A DNA stretch of 64,000 nt, from contig NZ_JAIMCB010000005.1 in NCBI RefSeq assembly GCF_025499425.1, positions 186,001 through 250,000 of the forward strand, given 5' to 3'. Shown piece after piece: positions 22,145-31,286 of the stretch. The notes beneath the pieces were generated by a model, which saw only the letters and a program-made list of their open reading frames with translations, ran no database searches and was not told the origin of the DNA. The stretch is from Acidiferrimicrobium sp. IK. GTDB lineage: Bacteria; Actinomycetota; Acidimicrobiia; Acidimicrobiales; Palsa-688. A program made the position numbers and the translations under genes. Numbering within the stretch: position 1 is the first letter of the stretch; each line of letters starts with the position of its first letter.

Positions 22145-23701
22145 ATGACCGTGACGACGACAGAGAAGACCGTCCAGGGAACCGTGTACACCCCTCCGGG
22201 CCAGCCGGGGAGCATCGTCGAGGTCAAGTCCCGCTACGAGAACTACATCGGGGGCAAGTGGGTCGAGCCGGTCCACGGCGAGTACATGCTCGACCTGTCG
22301 CCGGTCAACGGCGAGCCGATCTGCGAGGTGGCCCGCTCCAGCGCGGAGGACATCGAGCTGGCCCTCGACGCCGCCCACGCAGCCAAGCAGGCGTGGGCCG
22401 AGACGTCACTGACCGAGCGGGCCAAGGTCCTCAACCGCATCGCGGACGCCATCGAGGCCAACCTGGAGATGCTGGCGGTGGCCGAGACGTGGGAGAACGG
22501 CAAGCCAGTGCGCGAGACCCTCGCCGCCGACATCCCCCTCTCCGCCGACCACTTCCGCTACTTCGCCGGAGAGACCCGGTCCCTGGAAGGGTCGAGCACC
22601 GAGATCGACAAGGACACCGTCGCCTACCACTTCCACGAGCCGCTCGGCGTCGTCGGGCAGATCATCCCGTTCAACTTCCCGCTGCTGATGGCGGCCTGGA
22701 AGCTGGCCCCGGCCCTGGCCGCAGGCAACTGCGTCGTCCTCAAGCCGGCGTCGCCGACCCCGTGGTCGATCCTCAAGCTGGCCGAGGTGATCGGCGACCT
22801 GCTGCCCCCGGGGGTGCTCAACATCGTGACCGGTCCCGGGGCGGAGATCGGCAAGGCGCTGGCCACCAACCCGCGGATCAGCAAGATCGCGTTCACCGGC
22901 GAAACCACGACCGGCCGGCTGATCATGCAGTACGCGGCGGAGAACATCATCCCCTCGACCGTCGAGCTCGGCGGGAAGTCCCCGAGCATCTTCTTCGCCG
23001 ACGTGATGGCGGCCGACGACGCGTTCCTCGACAAGGCCGTGGAGGGCCTGGTCCTCTACGCGTTCAACAAGGGCGAGGTGTGCACCTGCCCGTCGCGGGC
23101 GCTGGTCCAAGAGTCGATCTACGACGAGTTCATGGCCCGCTGCTTGGACCGCATCGCGAAGATCCGCCAGGGCAACCCGCTCGACACGACCACCCAGATC
23201 GGCCCGCAGGTCTCCCAGCACCAGCTGGACAAGATCGCCTCCTACGTGGAGATCGGCCACGACGAGGGCGCCGAGTGCCTGATCGGCGGTCACCGGGTCG
23301 AGCCCGGCGGTGACTTGTCGAAGGGCTACTACTTCGCCCCGACCGTGCTGAAGGGCGACAACGGCATGCGGGTGTTCCAAGAGGAGATCTTCGGGCCGGT
23401 GCTGGCCGTGACCACCTTCAAGGACGAGGCCGACGCCGTCCGGATCGCCAACGACACCCTCTACGGCCTCGGGGCCGGGGTGTGGACCCGCGACGGCAGC
23501 CGGGCGTACCGCGTCGGGCGGGCCATCCAGGCCGGCCGGGTGTGGACCAACTGCTACCACCTGTACCCCGCCGGCGCGGCGTTCGGTGGTTACAAGATCT
23601 CCGGCGTCGGTCGGGAGAACCACCGGATGATGCTCGAGCACTATTCGCAGACCAAGAACCTCCTGGTCAGCTACAGCCCCGAGCCGCTCGGCCTGTTCTA
23701 G
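22145..23701 (+). CDS. NAD-dependent aldehyde dehydrogenase (AldB/ExaC-like)
   Basis: 518 residues, ATG with AAGGAG 8 bases upstream. It oxidises aldehydes to acids. The cofactor motif is [20 protein letters not shown], the catalytic Glu is E274 in VELGGKSP, and the catalytic Cys is C313 in [11 protein letters not shown]. The [20 protein letters not shown] run is typical of the AldB/ExaC acetaldehyde dehydrogenase group used for ethanol or acetaldehyde oxidation. It stands alone on the plus strand between the two-component cluster and pheT, with which it converges with a 6-base gap. The substrate is inferred. Confidence 0.92.
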   Translation: MTVTTTEKTVQGTVYTPPGQPGSIVEVKSRYENYIGGKWVEPVHGEYMLDLSPVNGEPICEVARSSAEDIELALDAAHAAKQAWAETSLTERAKVLNRIADAIEANLEMLAVAETWENGKPVRETLAADIPLSADHFRYFAGETRSLEGSSTEIDKDTVAYHFHEPLGVVGQIIPFNFPLLMAAWKLAPALAAGNCVVLKPASPTPWSILKLAEVIGDLLPPGVLNIVTGPGAEIGKALATNPRISKIAFTGETTTGRLIMQYAAENIIPSTVELGGKSPSIFFADVMAADDAFLDKAVEGLVLYAFNKGEVCTCPSRALVQESIYDEFMARCLDRIAKIRQGNPLDTTTQIGPQVSQHQLDKIASYVEIGHDEGAECLIGGHRVEPGGDLSKGYYFAPTVLKGDNGMRVFQEEIFGPVLAVTTFKDEADAVRIANDTLYGLGAGVWTRDGSRAYRVGRAIQAGRVWTNCYHLYPAGAAFGGYKISGVGRENHRMMLEHYSQTKNLLVSYSPEPLGLF

Positions 23702-23707
23702 CCGGCG

Positions 23708-26086
23708 TCAGGCCCGCAGCTCGCCGCCGTGCGCGGCGGCGACCGCCTCGATGACCCGGGAGCGGATCGTGGCCAGCTCAGCGTCGGTCAGGGTCCGCTC
23801 CGGGCTGCGGAAACGCAGCCGGAACGCCAGGCTGCGCCGGTCGTCGCCGACGCCGCGGTACACGTCGAAGAGCCGCACCGACTCGAGCAGCTCCCCCGCC
23901 GCGGCGGCCACGGTGGCGTGGACCGCGGCGGCCGGCTCGGTGTCGGCCACGACGAACGCCAGGTCGACGTCGCTGGCCGGGTACCGGCTGACCGGCCGGG
24001 CCTGGAGGCTGCGGCGGGGCAGGCCGAGCAGGTGGGGCAGGTCGACGCTCAGCCACGCCACCCGGCCGGCGACGCCGTAGCCGGCGCTGACGTCGGGATC
24101 GACCTCGCCGAGGACGCCGAGCGGCCCGTCGGGGCCGACGACGCGCGCCGAGCGCCCCGGGTGCAAACCCGGCACTTCGCCGGCCACCACCTGGAGATCC
24201 TCGAGACGTAAGGCGTCGACGAGCACCGCCCAGATCCGGGCTGCGACCCGGCCGTCGACGCCGGCGCCGGACGCGACCGCGGCGAGGGTCTCGATCTCCT
24301 CGGGTACCACCGCGTCCCCCGCCGGCGGCTCGAACACCCGCCCGATCTCGAAGAGCCGCAGGTCCGGCTCCTGGCGGTCGGCGTTGAAGCGCAGCGCCTT
24401 GAGCAGCCCGGGGAGCAGCGACGTGCGCAGGATCGACTCGGAGCGGTCCAGCGGGTTTTCGATCTCGACCGCGTGCGGGGACAGACCGGCGCGCTCCAGG
24501 TCGCCGGGGGCCAGGAAGGTGGTGGTCCACGCCTCGGACAGGCCGGCGCCGGCGAGGATGGCGCGCACCGCCCGCCTCTGCTTCTGGTAGGCGGTGAGAC
24601 CGGCCGCGGTCCGCTCGCCGGAGGGCACCGTCCGCTCGATGCGCCGGTAGCCGTGGAGGCGGGCCACCTCCTCGATCACGTCGATCTCCCTGGAGCTGTC
24701 GGGACGCCACGGCGGGACCGCCACCGACTGCACCCCGTCGCCGGCGTGGTGGGTGGCGAAGCCGATGGAGTCCAGCAGCCCGGCGATGACGTCCTCGCCG
24801 AGCGACGTGCCGAGCAGGGCGTTGACCCGCTCGGTGCGCAGCAGCACCGTCGGCGGGGTCGGCAGCTGGTCGTCGGCTCGGACGTCGACGGTGGCGCCGC
24901 GGCGCAGGCCTGGGCAGCCCGACTCGCGAAGCAGCCCGATGAACCGCTCGACCGCCCGGTCGGCGATCTCCGGGTCGATGCCCCGCTCGAAGCGGTACCG
25001 GGCCTCGCTGTGCAGCTTGAGGCGGGTGCCGGTGCGGGCGATGGCCATGGGCGTGAAGTAGGCGGCCTCGAGCAGGACCGTGGTGGTCGCGTCGGTGGTC
25101 TCCGACGCCGCGCCGCCCATGATCCCGGCCACCCCGACCGGCCGGGACGTGGCGTCGCAGATGACGCAGTCGTCGGTGTCGAGGGAGCGTTCGACGTCGT
25201 CGAGGGTGGTTACGGTCTCGCCGGGCCCGGCCCGGCGCACGACGATGCCGCCGCCGGCCAGCCGCTCGAAGTCGTAGGCGTGGTTGGGTTGGCCCACGTC
25301 GAGCATGACGTAGTTGGACACGTCGACGACGTTGTTGATCGGGCGCATCCCGGCCAGGGCCAGCCGGCGGGCCAGCCACGTCGGTGACGGCCCGACCTCG
25401 ACGCCGGCGAGGACCGTGCCGGTGAAGCGGGGGCAGAGGTCGGGGTCCTCGACGGTGATGGCGGCTCGGGGCAGGGACCCGTCGACCGCCGGCGTGTCCA
25501 GCTCCGGGTAGGCGAAAGGGAGGTGCAGCGCGGCGGCCAGGTCCCTGGCGATGCCGGCCATGCACAACGCGTCGGGTCGGTTGGCGGTGATGTCCAGGTC
25601 GAACACCACGTCGGGGCGCAGGTCGAGGGCCTCGGCGAGGGGCGTCCCGGGAGGGGCCAGGCCGGGCGGCAGGATCAGCAGGCCGTCGACGCCGGCCACT
25701 TCGGGGAGGCCCACCTCGCCGGGCGCGCAGAGCATCCCGTTGGACCACTCGCCCATCATCTTGCGCCGGCCGATCTCCATGCCGCCGGGCAGGACGGTCC
25801 CGATGGTGGCGAGGGGCACCAGGTCGCCGACGGCCATGTTCCACGCGCCGCAGGCGATCTGGAGCGCGTCGCCGTCGCCCCGGTCGACGTCGACGAGGCG
25901 GATACGGTCGGCTTTCGGGTGGGGTCGGATGTCGAGGATGCGCACGACCTCGACGCCTCGCAGGTCGGCGCCGATGCGCTCGACGCCGTCGACGACCAAG
26001 CCGAGCTCGGAGAAGGCGGTCGTCAGCTGCTCGACGGGGGCGTCGAAGGGCGCGTAGTCACGCAGCCAGGAGAGAGGGGCTCGCAC
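23708..26086 (-). CDS. pheT: Phenylalanine--tRNA ligase beta subunit
   Basis: 792 residues, GTG start with AGGAG 7 bases upstream. The order of domains is the N-terminal start MRAPLSWLRDYAPFD, an EMAP-II-like tRNA-binding fold (residues about 40-150), the B3/B4 editing domain that clears Tyr-tRNA-Phe, the B5 domain (ANRPDALCMAG earlier; DVIEEVARLHGY core), and a C-terminal anticodon-binding FDX-ACB domain (RYPASDVDLAFVV; LAFRLRFRSPERTLTD). It forms an alpha2beta2 enzyme with pheS, which lies 9 bases upstream in the same operon. Confidence 0.97.
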   Translation of the reverse strand: MRAPLSWLRDYAPFDAPVEQLTTAFSELGLVVDGVERIGADLRGVEVVRILDIRPHPKADRIRLVDVDRGDGDALQIACGAWNMAVGDLVPLATIGTVLPGGMEIGRRKMMGEWSNGMLCAPGEVGLPEVAGVDGLLILPPGLAPPGTPLAEALDLRPDVVFDLDITANRPDALCMAGIARDLAAALHLPFAYPELDTPAVDGSLPRAAITVEDPDLCPRFTGTVLAGVEVGPSPTWLARRLALAGMRPINNVVDVSNYVMLDVGQPNHAYDFERLAGGGIVVRRAGPGETVTTLDDVERSLDTDDCVICDATSRPVGVAGIMGGAASETTDATTTVLLEAAYFTPMAIARTGTRLKLHSEARYRFERGIDPEIADRAVERFIGLLRESGCPGLRRGATVDVRADDQLPTPPTVLLRTERVNALLGTSLGEDVIAGLLDSIGFATHHAGDGVQSVAVPPWRPDSSREIDVIEEVARLHGYRRIERTVPSGERTAAGLTAYQKQRRAVRAILAGAGLSEAWTTTFLAPGDLERAGLSPHAVEIENPLDRSESILRTSLLPGLLKALRFNADRQEPDLRLFEIGRVFEPPAGDAVVPEEIETLAAVASGAGVDGRVAARIWAVLVDALRLEDLQVVAGEVPGLHPGRSARVVGPDGPLGVLGEVDPDVSAGYGVAGRVAWLSVDLPHLLGLPRRSLQARPVSRYPASDVDLAFVVADTEPAAAVHATVAAAAGELLESVRLFDVYRGVGDDRRSLAFRLRFRSPERTLTDAELATIRSRVIEAVAAAHGGELRA

Positions 26087-26095
26087 GGGTGGCTC

Positions 26096-27187
26096 CTAGA
26101 ACTGGGTGAGGAAGCGGATGTCGTTGTCGAGCAGGGCGCGCATGTCGGCCAGGCCGGTGCGTACCTGCGCCAGGCGGTCGATCCCGAACCCGAACGCGAA
26201 GCCGCTGTACACGTCGGGGTCGATCCCGACCGCGGCGAAGACGTTGGGGTCGACCATCCCGCACCCCCCGAGCTCGATCCAGCCCGACCCCGAACAGGTC
26301 CGGCAGCCGTCGCCGCCGCAGATGGGGCAGGTGACCTCGAACTCGCCGGACGGCTCGGTGAAGGGGAAGTAGGACGGGCGCAGACGGGAGTGGATGTCGG
26401 GACCGAAGAACGACGTGGTGAACGCCTCGATCGTGCCGGCCAGGTCGGCGAAGGTGATGCCCCGGTCGACGACTAGGCCTTCGATCTGGTGGAACACCGG
26501 GAGGTGGCGGGCGTCGGGGGTGTCGCGCCGGTAGCAGCGGCCTGGCATGACCGCGTAGATCGGCGGCCGCTGGCGCTCCATCAGGCGGACCTGCACCGGC
26601 GAGGTGTGGGTGCGCAGGAGAACGGTCTCGGGCGCGCCGAGCTTCAGGTAGAGGGTGTCCCACATCCCCCGAGCCGGGTGGGCCGGCGGCATGTTGAGCG
26701 CCTCGAAGTTGTACCAGTCGGTTTCGGCCTCGGGGCCCTCGGCGACCGCGAAGCCGAGCGCCACGAAGGTGTCCTCAAGCTCGTCGCGGGTCTGGGTCAC
26801 CAAGTTGAGGTGGCCCCGCAGCACCGGTTGGCTGCTCTCTCCCCCAGCGGCCAGCGCCACGGCCTCGGTCAGGTCGAGGCGTTCGGCCTCGATGCGGGCG
26901 TGGCGCTCGGCGGCGGCCAGCACGACGCGGCGGGCTTCGATCTGTTCCACCACCCGGGCCCGGGCCGCGTTGATCACCGCGCCTGCCGTCCGGCGGGCGT
27001 CGGGGTCGAGGGACCCGAGGGTGGTGTTCAGCCGGGCGAACGCCGAGCGCTTGCCGACCGTCTCGGCCTGGACCCGGCCCAGCTCGGCGGGCGAAGACGC
27101 GCCGGCCACCGCGTCGGCGGCGGCCGCCTCGGCGGCGGCGACCTGCTCGGCGAGGTGGTCGGGGGATTGGGGCTTGGGGTCTGTCAC
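26096..27187 (-). CDS. pheS: Phenylalanine--tRNA ligase alpha subunit
   Basis: 363 residues from GTG 27187, which overlaps the upstream kinase stop (GTGA). The N-terminal coiled coil is followed by the class II catalytic core: motif 1 around HLNLVTQTRDELEDTF, motif 2 GRCYRRDTPDARHLPVFHQIEGL, and motif 3 GFAFGFGIDRLAQVR. A Cys cluster (CPICGGDGCRTCSGSGW) near residue 280 probably binds zinc; this insert is known in several bacterial PheS. Charges tRNA-Phe together with PheT. No T-box leader is present because the gene is internal to an operon. Confidence 0.97.
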   Translation of the reverse strand: MTDPKPQSPDHLAEQVAAAEAAAADAVAGASSPAELGRVQAETVGKRSAFARLNTTLGSLDPDARRTAGAVINAARARVVEQIEARRVVLAAAERHARIEAERLDLTEAVALAAGGESSQPVLRGHLNLVTQTRDELEDTFVALGFAVAEGPEAETDWYNFEALNMPPAHPARGMWDTLYLKLGAPETVLLRTHTSPVQVRLMERQRPPIYAVMPGRCYRRDTPDARHLPVFHQIEGLVVDRGITFADLAGTIEAFTTSFFGPDIHSRLRPSYFPFTEPSGEFEVTCPICGGDGCRTCSGSGWIELGGCGMVDPNVFAAVGIDPDVYSGFAFGFGIDRLAQVRTGLADMRALLDNDIRFLTQF

Positions 27188-28317
27188 GGCTCCTGGAGCT
27201 TCTCTACATCGACGACGGGCAGGGTGAAACGGAACGAGGCTCCCTGCCCGGGAGGGGACTCGGCGGTCAGCGCCCCGCCGTGGGCCTCCACCAGTCCCCG
27301 GCTGATCCACAGCCCGAGACCCGAACCGGTGGGCTTGCCCTCGGAACGGCGGAAGAACTTGGTGAAAACCTTCGGCAGGTCTCCCGACGGTATGCCCTCG
27401 CCCCGGTCGGTCACCACCACGTTGATCATCTCGCCGGGCGGCGGGGTGGCGGGAGTGACCCGTCCCTGCACCAGAAGGCCTTCGGGCGTGGCGTACTTGC
27501 AGGCGTTCTCGACCAGGTTGGTGAGGACCTGCTCGAGCTTGTCGGGGTCGGCCCACGCCTGGGGCATCGCCTCGTCGAAGCGAATGTCGGCGTCGAGGTC
27601 GGGGTACTCGAGGCGGACCTTGGCGACCACGGTCGCGGCCAGGCGGGCCACGTCGACGAGCTGGCGGCGCAGGACCAGGCGGCCGGTCTCGAGCCGGCTG
27701 ATGTCGAGCAGCTCGGTGATGAGGCGCACCACCCGGTCGGCGTCGTGGTTGACCTGTTCGAGCATCATCCGCTTCTGGTCGTCGCTCAGCCGGTCCCACC
27801 GGTTGAGCATCAAGCTGGTGTAGCCCTTGACCGACGTGAGCGGAGAGCGCAGCTCGTGGCTGACGGTGGACACCACCTCGATGGCGCTCGGTTCGCCCCC
27901 GACGCGTCGCGGTGGGCGCCGCAGCGACAGGACCGCTCCCGCGACCAGCCCGGCCCGGTCCCGCAGGTAGGTGCCGGCCGCGATGACCGTCACGTCTGTG
28001 CCGTCGGCCCTGCGCACGGTGACCGGGCGCGGCGGGATCGCCCGCACCGATCGGAGGGCCGCGCCGCGGGGCCAACCGTCGGGCCACAGCGGCCGGCCGG
28101 TGTCGTCGCGCGCCGACAGGGCGCTTCGGCAGTCCTGACCGGCGAGCGGCGGGCCGCCGCCGAGGAGAGCGACCGCCGCCTGGTTGTACCCGGTGATCCG
28201 CCGGGCTTCGTCAAGGACCAGCGTGGCGTCGGGCAGCGCCGCGAGGAGGGCGCCGCCGCCCGCCAGCACCGCCTCGGCCGGGATCGCCTCGCCGGCGAGC
28301 ACCGCCGGCTCAGGCAT
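27184..28317 (-). CDS. Orphan PAS-containing sensor histidine kinase, coupled to pheS
   Basis: 377 residues, ATG start. A degenerate PAS domain (about 25-130; LVLDEARRITGYNQAAVALLG) precedes HisKA with H154 in STVSHELRSPLTSVKGYTS. The ATPase domain shows the N-box EQVLTNLVENACKYA, DRGEGIPSGDLPKVF and GSGLGLWISRGLVEAHGG. No membrane helix is evident, so it should be cytoplasmic. No response regulator is adjacent: the partner must be elsewhere. It overlaps the rRNA methyltransferase end by 8 bases upstream and pheS by 4 bases downstream, so it is expressed with the translation genes. Confidence 0.9.
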   Translation of the reverse strand: MPEPAVLAGEAIPAEAVLAGGGALLAALPDATLVLDEARRITGYNQAAVALLGGGPPLAGQDCRSALSARDDTGRPLWPDGWPRGAALRSVRAIPPRPVTVRRADGTDVTVIAAGTYLRDRAGLVAGAVLSLRRPPRRVGGEPSAIEVVSTVSHELRSPLTSVKGYTSLMLNRWDRLSDDQKRMMLEQVNHDADRVVRLITELLDISRLETGRLVLRRQLVDVARLAATVVAKVRLEYPDLDADIRFDEAMPQAWADPDKLEQVLTNLVENACKYATPEGLLVQGRVTPATPPPGEMINVVVTDRGEGIPSGDLPKVFTKFFRRSEGKPTGSGLGLWISRGLVEAHGGALTAESPPGQGASFRFTLPVVDVEKLQEP

Positions 28318-29125
28318 GGGTCAGCGCGGCGGGGGCCCGGCGCTGGCGGGCCGCCTCGAAGCAGAGCACCGCGGCGGCCATGCCGACGTTGAGTGACTCG
28401 GAGCGCCCGGCCATCGGGATGGTGACCAGCCCGTCGAGGTGGCCCTCCACCGACGGCGGCAGACCGGTCGCCTCGTTGCCGAGCACCAGGGCGGTCGGTC
28501 CCCGAAGGTCGGTGTCGGTGTAGGCGACGCCGTCGCGGGCGACGGTGCCCAGCCGGCGCAGGCCGAGGCCCCCGAGCGCGTCGAGCGCGTCGGCGGGCGA
28601 CGGTCCGGCTACCACCGGGACGTGGAACACCGCCCCGGCGGAGGCCCGGACGGTCTTCGGGTTGTACAGGTCGACCGACCCTTCGCAAAACACCACAGCG
28701 GCCGCGCCGCTGGCCTCAGCGGAGCGCAGGACCGTCCCGGCGTTGCCCGGGTCGCGCACGTCCGCGCAGACCACGACCAGCGCCGGGCCGGCGACGTCGA
28801 TCTGCTCCAGGGGGACATCGACGGTGGCGACCACCGCGAGGAGGGCCTGGGGGGTGACGGTGCCCGCCACCCGCTCCAGCACGCCGGGGGCCAGGTCGAA
28901 GACCCGGGACCCGGCGTCGGCGGCCCGGGCGACGACCGCCTCCTCTTCGGGGCCGGCGGAGCGGTCGACGTAGACCGACTCGACGCGGGCGCCCGCGGCC
29001 AGGGCCTCGCCCAGCACCTTGGTCCCCTCGACCACGAAACACCCTTCGGCCAGGCGCGTGCTGCGGCGCCCCAGGAGGCGCCGCAGCCGTTGCACCCGTT
29101 GGTGCCGGTAGGTGAGGGCCGTCAG
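28310..29125 (-). CDS. TrmH/SpoU-family RNA 2'-O-methyltransferase (TsnR-like)
   Basis: About 271 residues. It is a SAM-dependent SPOUT enzyme that methylates rRNA or tRNA ribose. Motifs are VVCADVRDPGNAGTVLRSAEASG (motif 1 region, Asn-Ala-Gly), TALVLGNEATGLP (motif 2) and SLNVGMAAAVLCFEAAR (motif 3). The N-terminal substrate domain has AEGCFVVEGTKVLGEAL. The start is unsettled: the family alignment fits a CTG codon at 29125 (giving MTALTYRHQRVQRLRRLL), while the first ordinary start codon in the homologous part is GTG 29095, which loses part of helix 1. It lies right after rplT, as tsnR does in mycobacteria. Confidence 0.85.
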   Translation of the reverse strand: MTALTYRHQRVQRLRRLLGRRSTRLAEGCFVVEGTKVLGEALAAGARVESVYVDRSAGPEEEAVVARAADAGSRVFDLAPGVLERVAGTVTPQALLAVVATVDVPLEQIDVAGPALVVVCADVRDPGNAGTVLRSAEASGAAAVVFCEGSVDLYNPKTVRASAGAVFHVPVVAGPSPADALDALGGLGLRRLGTVARDGVAYTDTDLRGPTALVLGNEATGLPPSVEGHLDGLVTIPMAGRSESLNVGMAAAVLCFEAARQRRAPAALTHA

Positions 29126-29162
29126 GATGACCGCCGGGGCGGGGCTGTCCGGGCTCCGGGTC

Positions 29163-29552
29163 CTACGCCGACTTCGTTCCGGCGCTGCCCGCGTCGGCGG
29201 GGACCGCCTGGCGGGCCACCTCGACGAGCGCGGCGAACGCGGCGGGCTCGCGCACGGCCAGGTCGGCCAGGACCTTGCGGTCGACCTCAACCTCGGCGAT
29301 GCGGAGGCCGGCGATGAGACGGCTGTAGCTCATGTCGTGCAGGCGGGCCGCGGCGTTGATCCGCTGGATCCACAGCTGCCGGAAGTCGCCCTTGCGGGCC
29401 CGGCGGTCGCGGAACGCGTACTGCAGCGAGTGCATGACCTGCTCGTTGGCCGCCCGGTAGCTGCGGCTCTTGTTGCCGTAATAGCCCTGGGCTTGCTCCA
29501 GGACTGCACGGCGGTGCTTGCGACTGTGGACCGAGCGCTTGACCCGTGCCAT
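29163..29552 (-). CDS. rplT: 50S ribosomal protein L20
   Basis: 129 residues, ATG start with AGGAGCC upstream. It opens [20 protein letters not shown] and holds the core [20 protein letters not shown]20 binds 23S rRNA early in 50S assembly and in several bacteria represses the infC-rpmI-rplT operon. The C-terminal tail ([13 protein letters not shown]) is slightly longer than usual. It follows rpmI by 48 bases. Confidence 0.97.
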   Translation of the reverse strand: MARVKRSVHSRKHRRAVLEQAQGYYGNKSRSYRAANEQVMHSLQYAFRDRRARKGDFRQLWIQRINAAARLHDMSYSRLIAGLRIAEVEVDRKVLADLAVREPAAFAALVEVARQAVPADAGSAGTKSA

Positions 29553-29600
29553 TGCAGGCTCCTTCTTCTGTTCGTGGGGATGGGGTCGGTGGGGTGGGGC

Positions 29601-29795
29601 CTACAGCCCGAGCAGGCGCTTGACGGCCTTGGCGTCGCCGGGGGCCACCTCGACCTCGCGCCCGAGGCGGCGGGTCCTGGTGCTCGACTTCTTCTCGAGG
29701 ATGTGGCTGCGGAACGCCTGGCGCCGGCGGAGGCGGCCGGTGCCGGTCACCTTGAACCGCTTGGCGGCGCCGCGGTCAGTCTTCATCTTGGGCAT
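29601..29795 (-). CDS. rpmI: 50S ribosomal protein L35
   Basis: 64 residues beginning [18 protein letters not shown], the family signature. The rest is basic ([19 protein letters not shown]) for rRNA binding. The ATG at 29795 was chosen over a longer frame because it matches the family start exactly, with AGGAGCAAC upstream. It is the middle gene of infC-rpmI-rplT. Confidence 0.97.
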   Translation of the reverse strand: MPKMKTDRGAAKRFKVTGTGRLRRRQAFRSHILEKKSSTRTRRLGREVEVAPGDAKAVKRLLGL

Positions 29796-29829
29796 CGTCG
29801 TTGCTCCTGTCTGGACTTCGCCGGCGGGT

Positions 29830-30582
29830 TCAGGCCGACGGTCCCCCACCGGGGGCCGGTGAGGGCTGGTTGCTGCTCGCCGCGGCGACCGGGGGTGCCG
29901 GCGCTGCGGTACTGCTCTGTCCTGCGGACCCGTCGGAGCCAGCGGGCTGGGCGGGTGCGCTGGGCGCGGGGTTCGCCCCGGCCGAGGCGGGGGCGTCGGG
30001 CGCCGGTCCGCCGGCCGGCGGCTGGCCGCCGTCGGGAGACTGGCCGCCCTCGGGGGGTTCGCCGCCGGCCTTCGCAGGCTTGGGGGGCTGCCTCCGGTCG
30101 GGCGCCAACACCATGATCATGTTGCGGCCGTCGAGCTTGGGGGCCGCCTCGACCTTGGCCACGTCGCCGACCGTCTCGGCCACGTGATCGAGGATTTTCT
30201 TACCGAGCTCGGGGTGGCTCATCTCGCGACCCCGGAACATGATGGTGATCTTGACCTTGTGGCCCTCTCCTAGGAAGCGGGCCACCTGGCGGGTCTTGGT
30301 GTCGAAGTCACCGGTCCCGATCTTCGGGCGGTACTTCATCTCCTTGATGCTCGTGCTGGTGGTCTTGCGGCGGGACTCTTTCGCCCGCTGCGCCGCTTCG
30401 TACTTGAAGCGGTTGTAGTCCATGATCCGGCACACGGGCGGGTTGGCATCAGGAGCGACCTCCACCAGGTCCAGATCGAGCTGGCGGGCGATCGACAGGG
30501 CCTCGGGCAGGGGTTTCACACCCAGCTGACCCCCGTCGGAGTCGATGAGGCGGACCTCCCTGGCCCTGATCCGGTCGTTCAT
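29830..30582 (-). CDS. infC: Translation initiation factor IF-3 with a long low-complexity C-terminal tail
   Basis: 250 residues from ATG 30582. The N-domain is [19 protein letters not shown] to [15 protein letters not shown], and the C-domain holds [34 protein letters not shown] and [18 protein letters not shown]3 binds 30S and rejects wrong start codons. After about residue 170 there is an unusual 80-residue tail rich in Pro, Gly, Ala, Ser and Gln. ATG 30582 has no Shine-Dalgarno. A good AAGGAG (30616-30621) sits 9 bases before an in-frame ATA at 30604-30606, which would add eight residues (AEQHEHR after the initiator). IF3 genes often use rare starts, so the true start may be 30606. Confidence 0.95.
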   Translation of the reverse strand: MNDRIRAREVRLIDSDGGQLGVKPLPEALSIARQLDLDLVEVAPDANPPVCRIMDYNRFKYEAAQRAKESRRKTTSTSIKEMKYRPKIGTGDFDTKTRQVARFLGEGHKVKITIMFRGREMSHPELGKKILDHVAETVGDVAKVEAAPKLDGRNMIMVLAPDRRQPPKPAKAGGEPPEGGQSPDGGQPPAGGPAPDAPASAGANPAPSAPAQPAGSDGSAGQSSTAAPAPPVAAASSNQPSPAPGGGPSA

Positions 30583-30790
30583 CCGGTGCTCGTGTTGCTC
30601 AGCTATGCGAGTTCACTCCTTGGGTTGGCGCGTGTGGGCACACGCGAAAAGGGACAGGCGTCGAGAGAGCAACGCCCGCCCCTGGCGGTCGATCAACCCG
30701 GCGCACCTACCCCAGAAGCGGGGTGCAGTGGACGGGTGGGGGCGGTGAGGCCCCGCTTCTCGATGAAGTTGTACTGGATAGGGTAGCGCA
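30583..30790 (-). promoter_or_regulatory. Structured infC leader / divergent intergenic region
   Basis: 208 bases between infC and the divergent DUF1844-like gene. Inverted repeats are: AGAAGCGGGG (30714-30723) with CCCCGCTTCT (30751-30760), 10 bp perfect; GGCGT/ACGCC arms near 30657-30676; and CGCGTGTG (30629-30636) with CACACGCG (30639-30646). The infC Shine-Dalgarno AAGGAG (30616-30621) follows the last hairpin. The layout resembles a regulated r-protein operon leader, but no family can be assigned by eye. Promoters on either strand are not clear. Confidence 0.5.
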
Positions 30791-31258
30791 ATGAGCACGC
30801 TTTGGACGCCCGATGGGGAGCGACCGATCCGGCGGGGACCCGAGCCGGCCTCCCCGAGCGGGGCTACGCCGCCGCCGGCTGCGCCTCCCGGCGGCGGTCA
30901 GGCACCCCCGGCGGGCGGGCCCGGCGGCCCCGGCGCCACCCCCGAGGAGGCGGAGATGCTGGCCCACCTCGAGGAGCTGCGCCAGCAGCTGGCCGAGGCC
31001 CCGGCCGAGGCGGTGATCGCCAACCACGCCTACGGGCTGTTCGAGCTGGCCGCGGTGCACCTGTCGCTGCAGCCGCCGCAGCTGGCGCAGGCCCGGCTGG
31101 CCATCGACGCCCTGGCCGCGCTGGTCGAGGGACTGGAGGGGCGCCTCGGGGAGGCCGAGCCCCAGCTGGCCGACGGTTTGACCCAGCTGCGGAACGCGTT
31201 CGTGGAGATCACCGCGGCGCTGCGCCGCAGCCAGGCGGAAGCCGGCCAGCAGCCCTAG
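30791..31258 (+). CDS. DUF1844-like small helical protein
   Basis: 155 residues. The first 50 are Pro/Gly/Ala-rich and probably disordered. The rest is helical: ANHAYGLFELAAVHLSLQPP, QARLAIDALAALVEGLEGRL and TQLRNAFVEITAALRRS. This matches the DUF1844 plan (a YGL/F-type helix, a D-A-L-A helix, and a helix ending in Y/FVE). The family has no known function. It is divergent from infC, which hints at a link to translation or growth. Cytoplasmic, with no signal sequence. Confidence 0.65.
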   Translation: MSTLWTPDGERPIRRGPEPASPSGATPPPAAPPGGGQAPPAGGPGGPGATPEEAEMLAHLEELRQQLAEAPAEAVIANHAYGLFELAAVHLSLQPPQLAQARLAIDALAALVEGLEGRLGEAEPQLADGLTQLRNAFVEITAALRRSQAEAGQQP

Positions 31259-31286
31259 CCCGACCGGCCGGCGCCGGCCGGTCCGC

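Noticed and set aside
22145..28317. T-box leader for pheST
   Set aside because: pheS starts inside the upstream kinase gene, leaving no untranslated leader.
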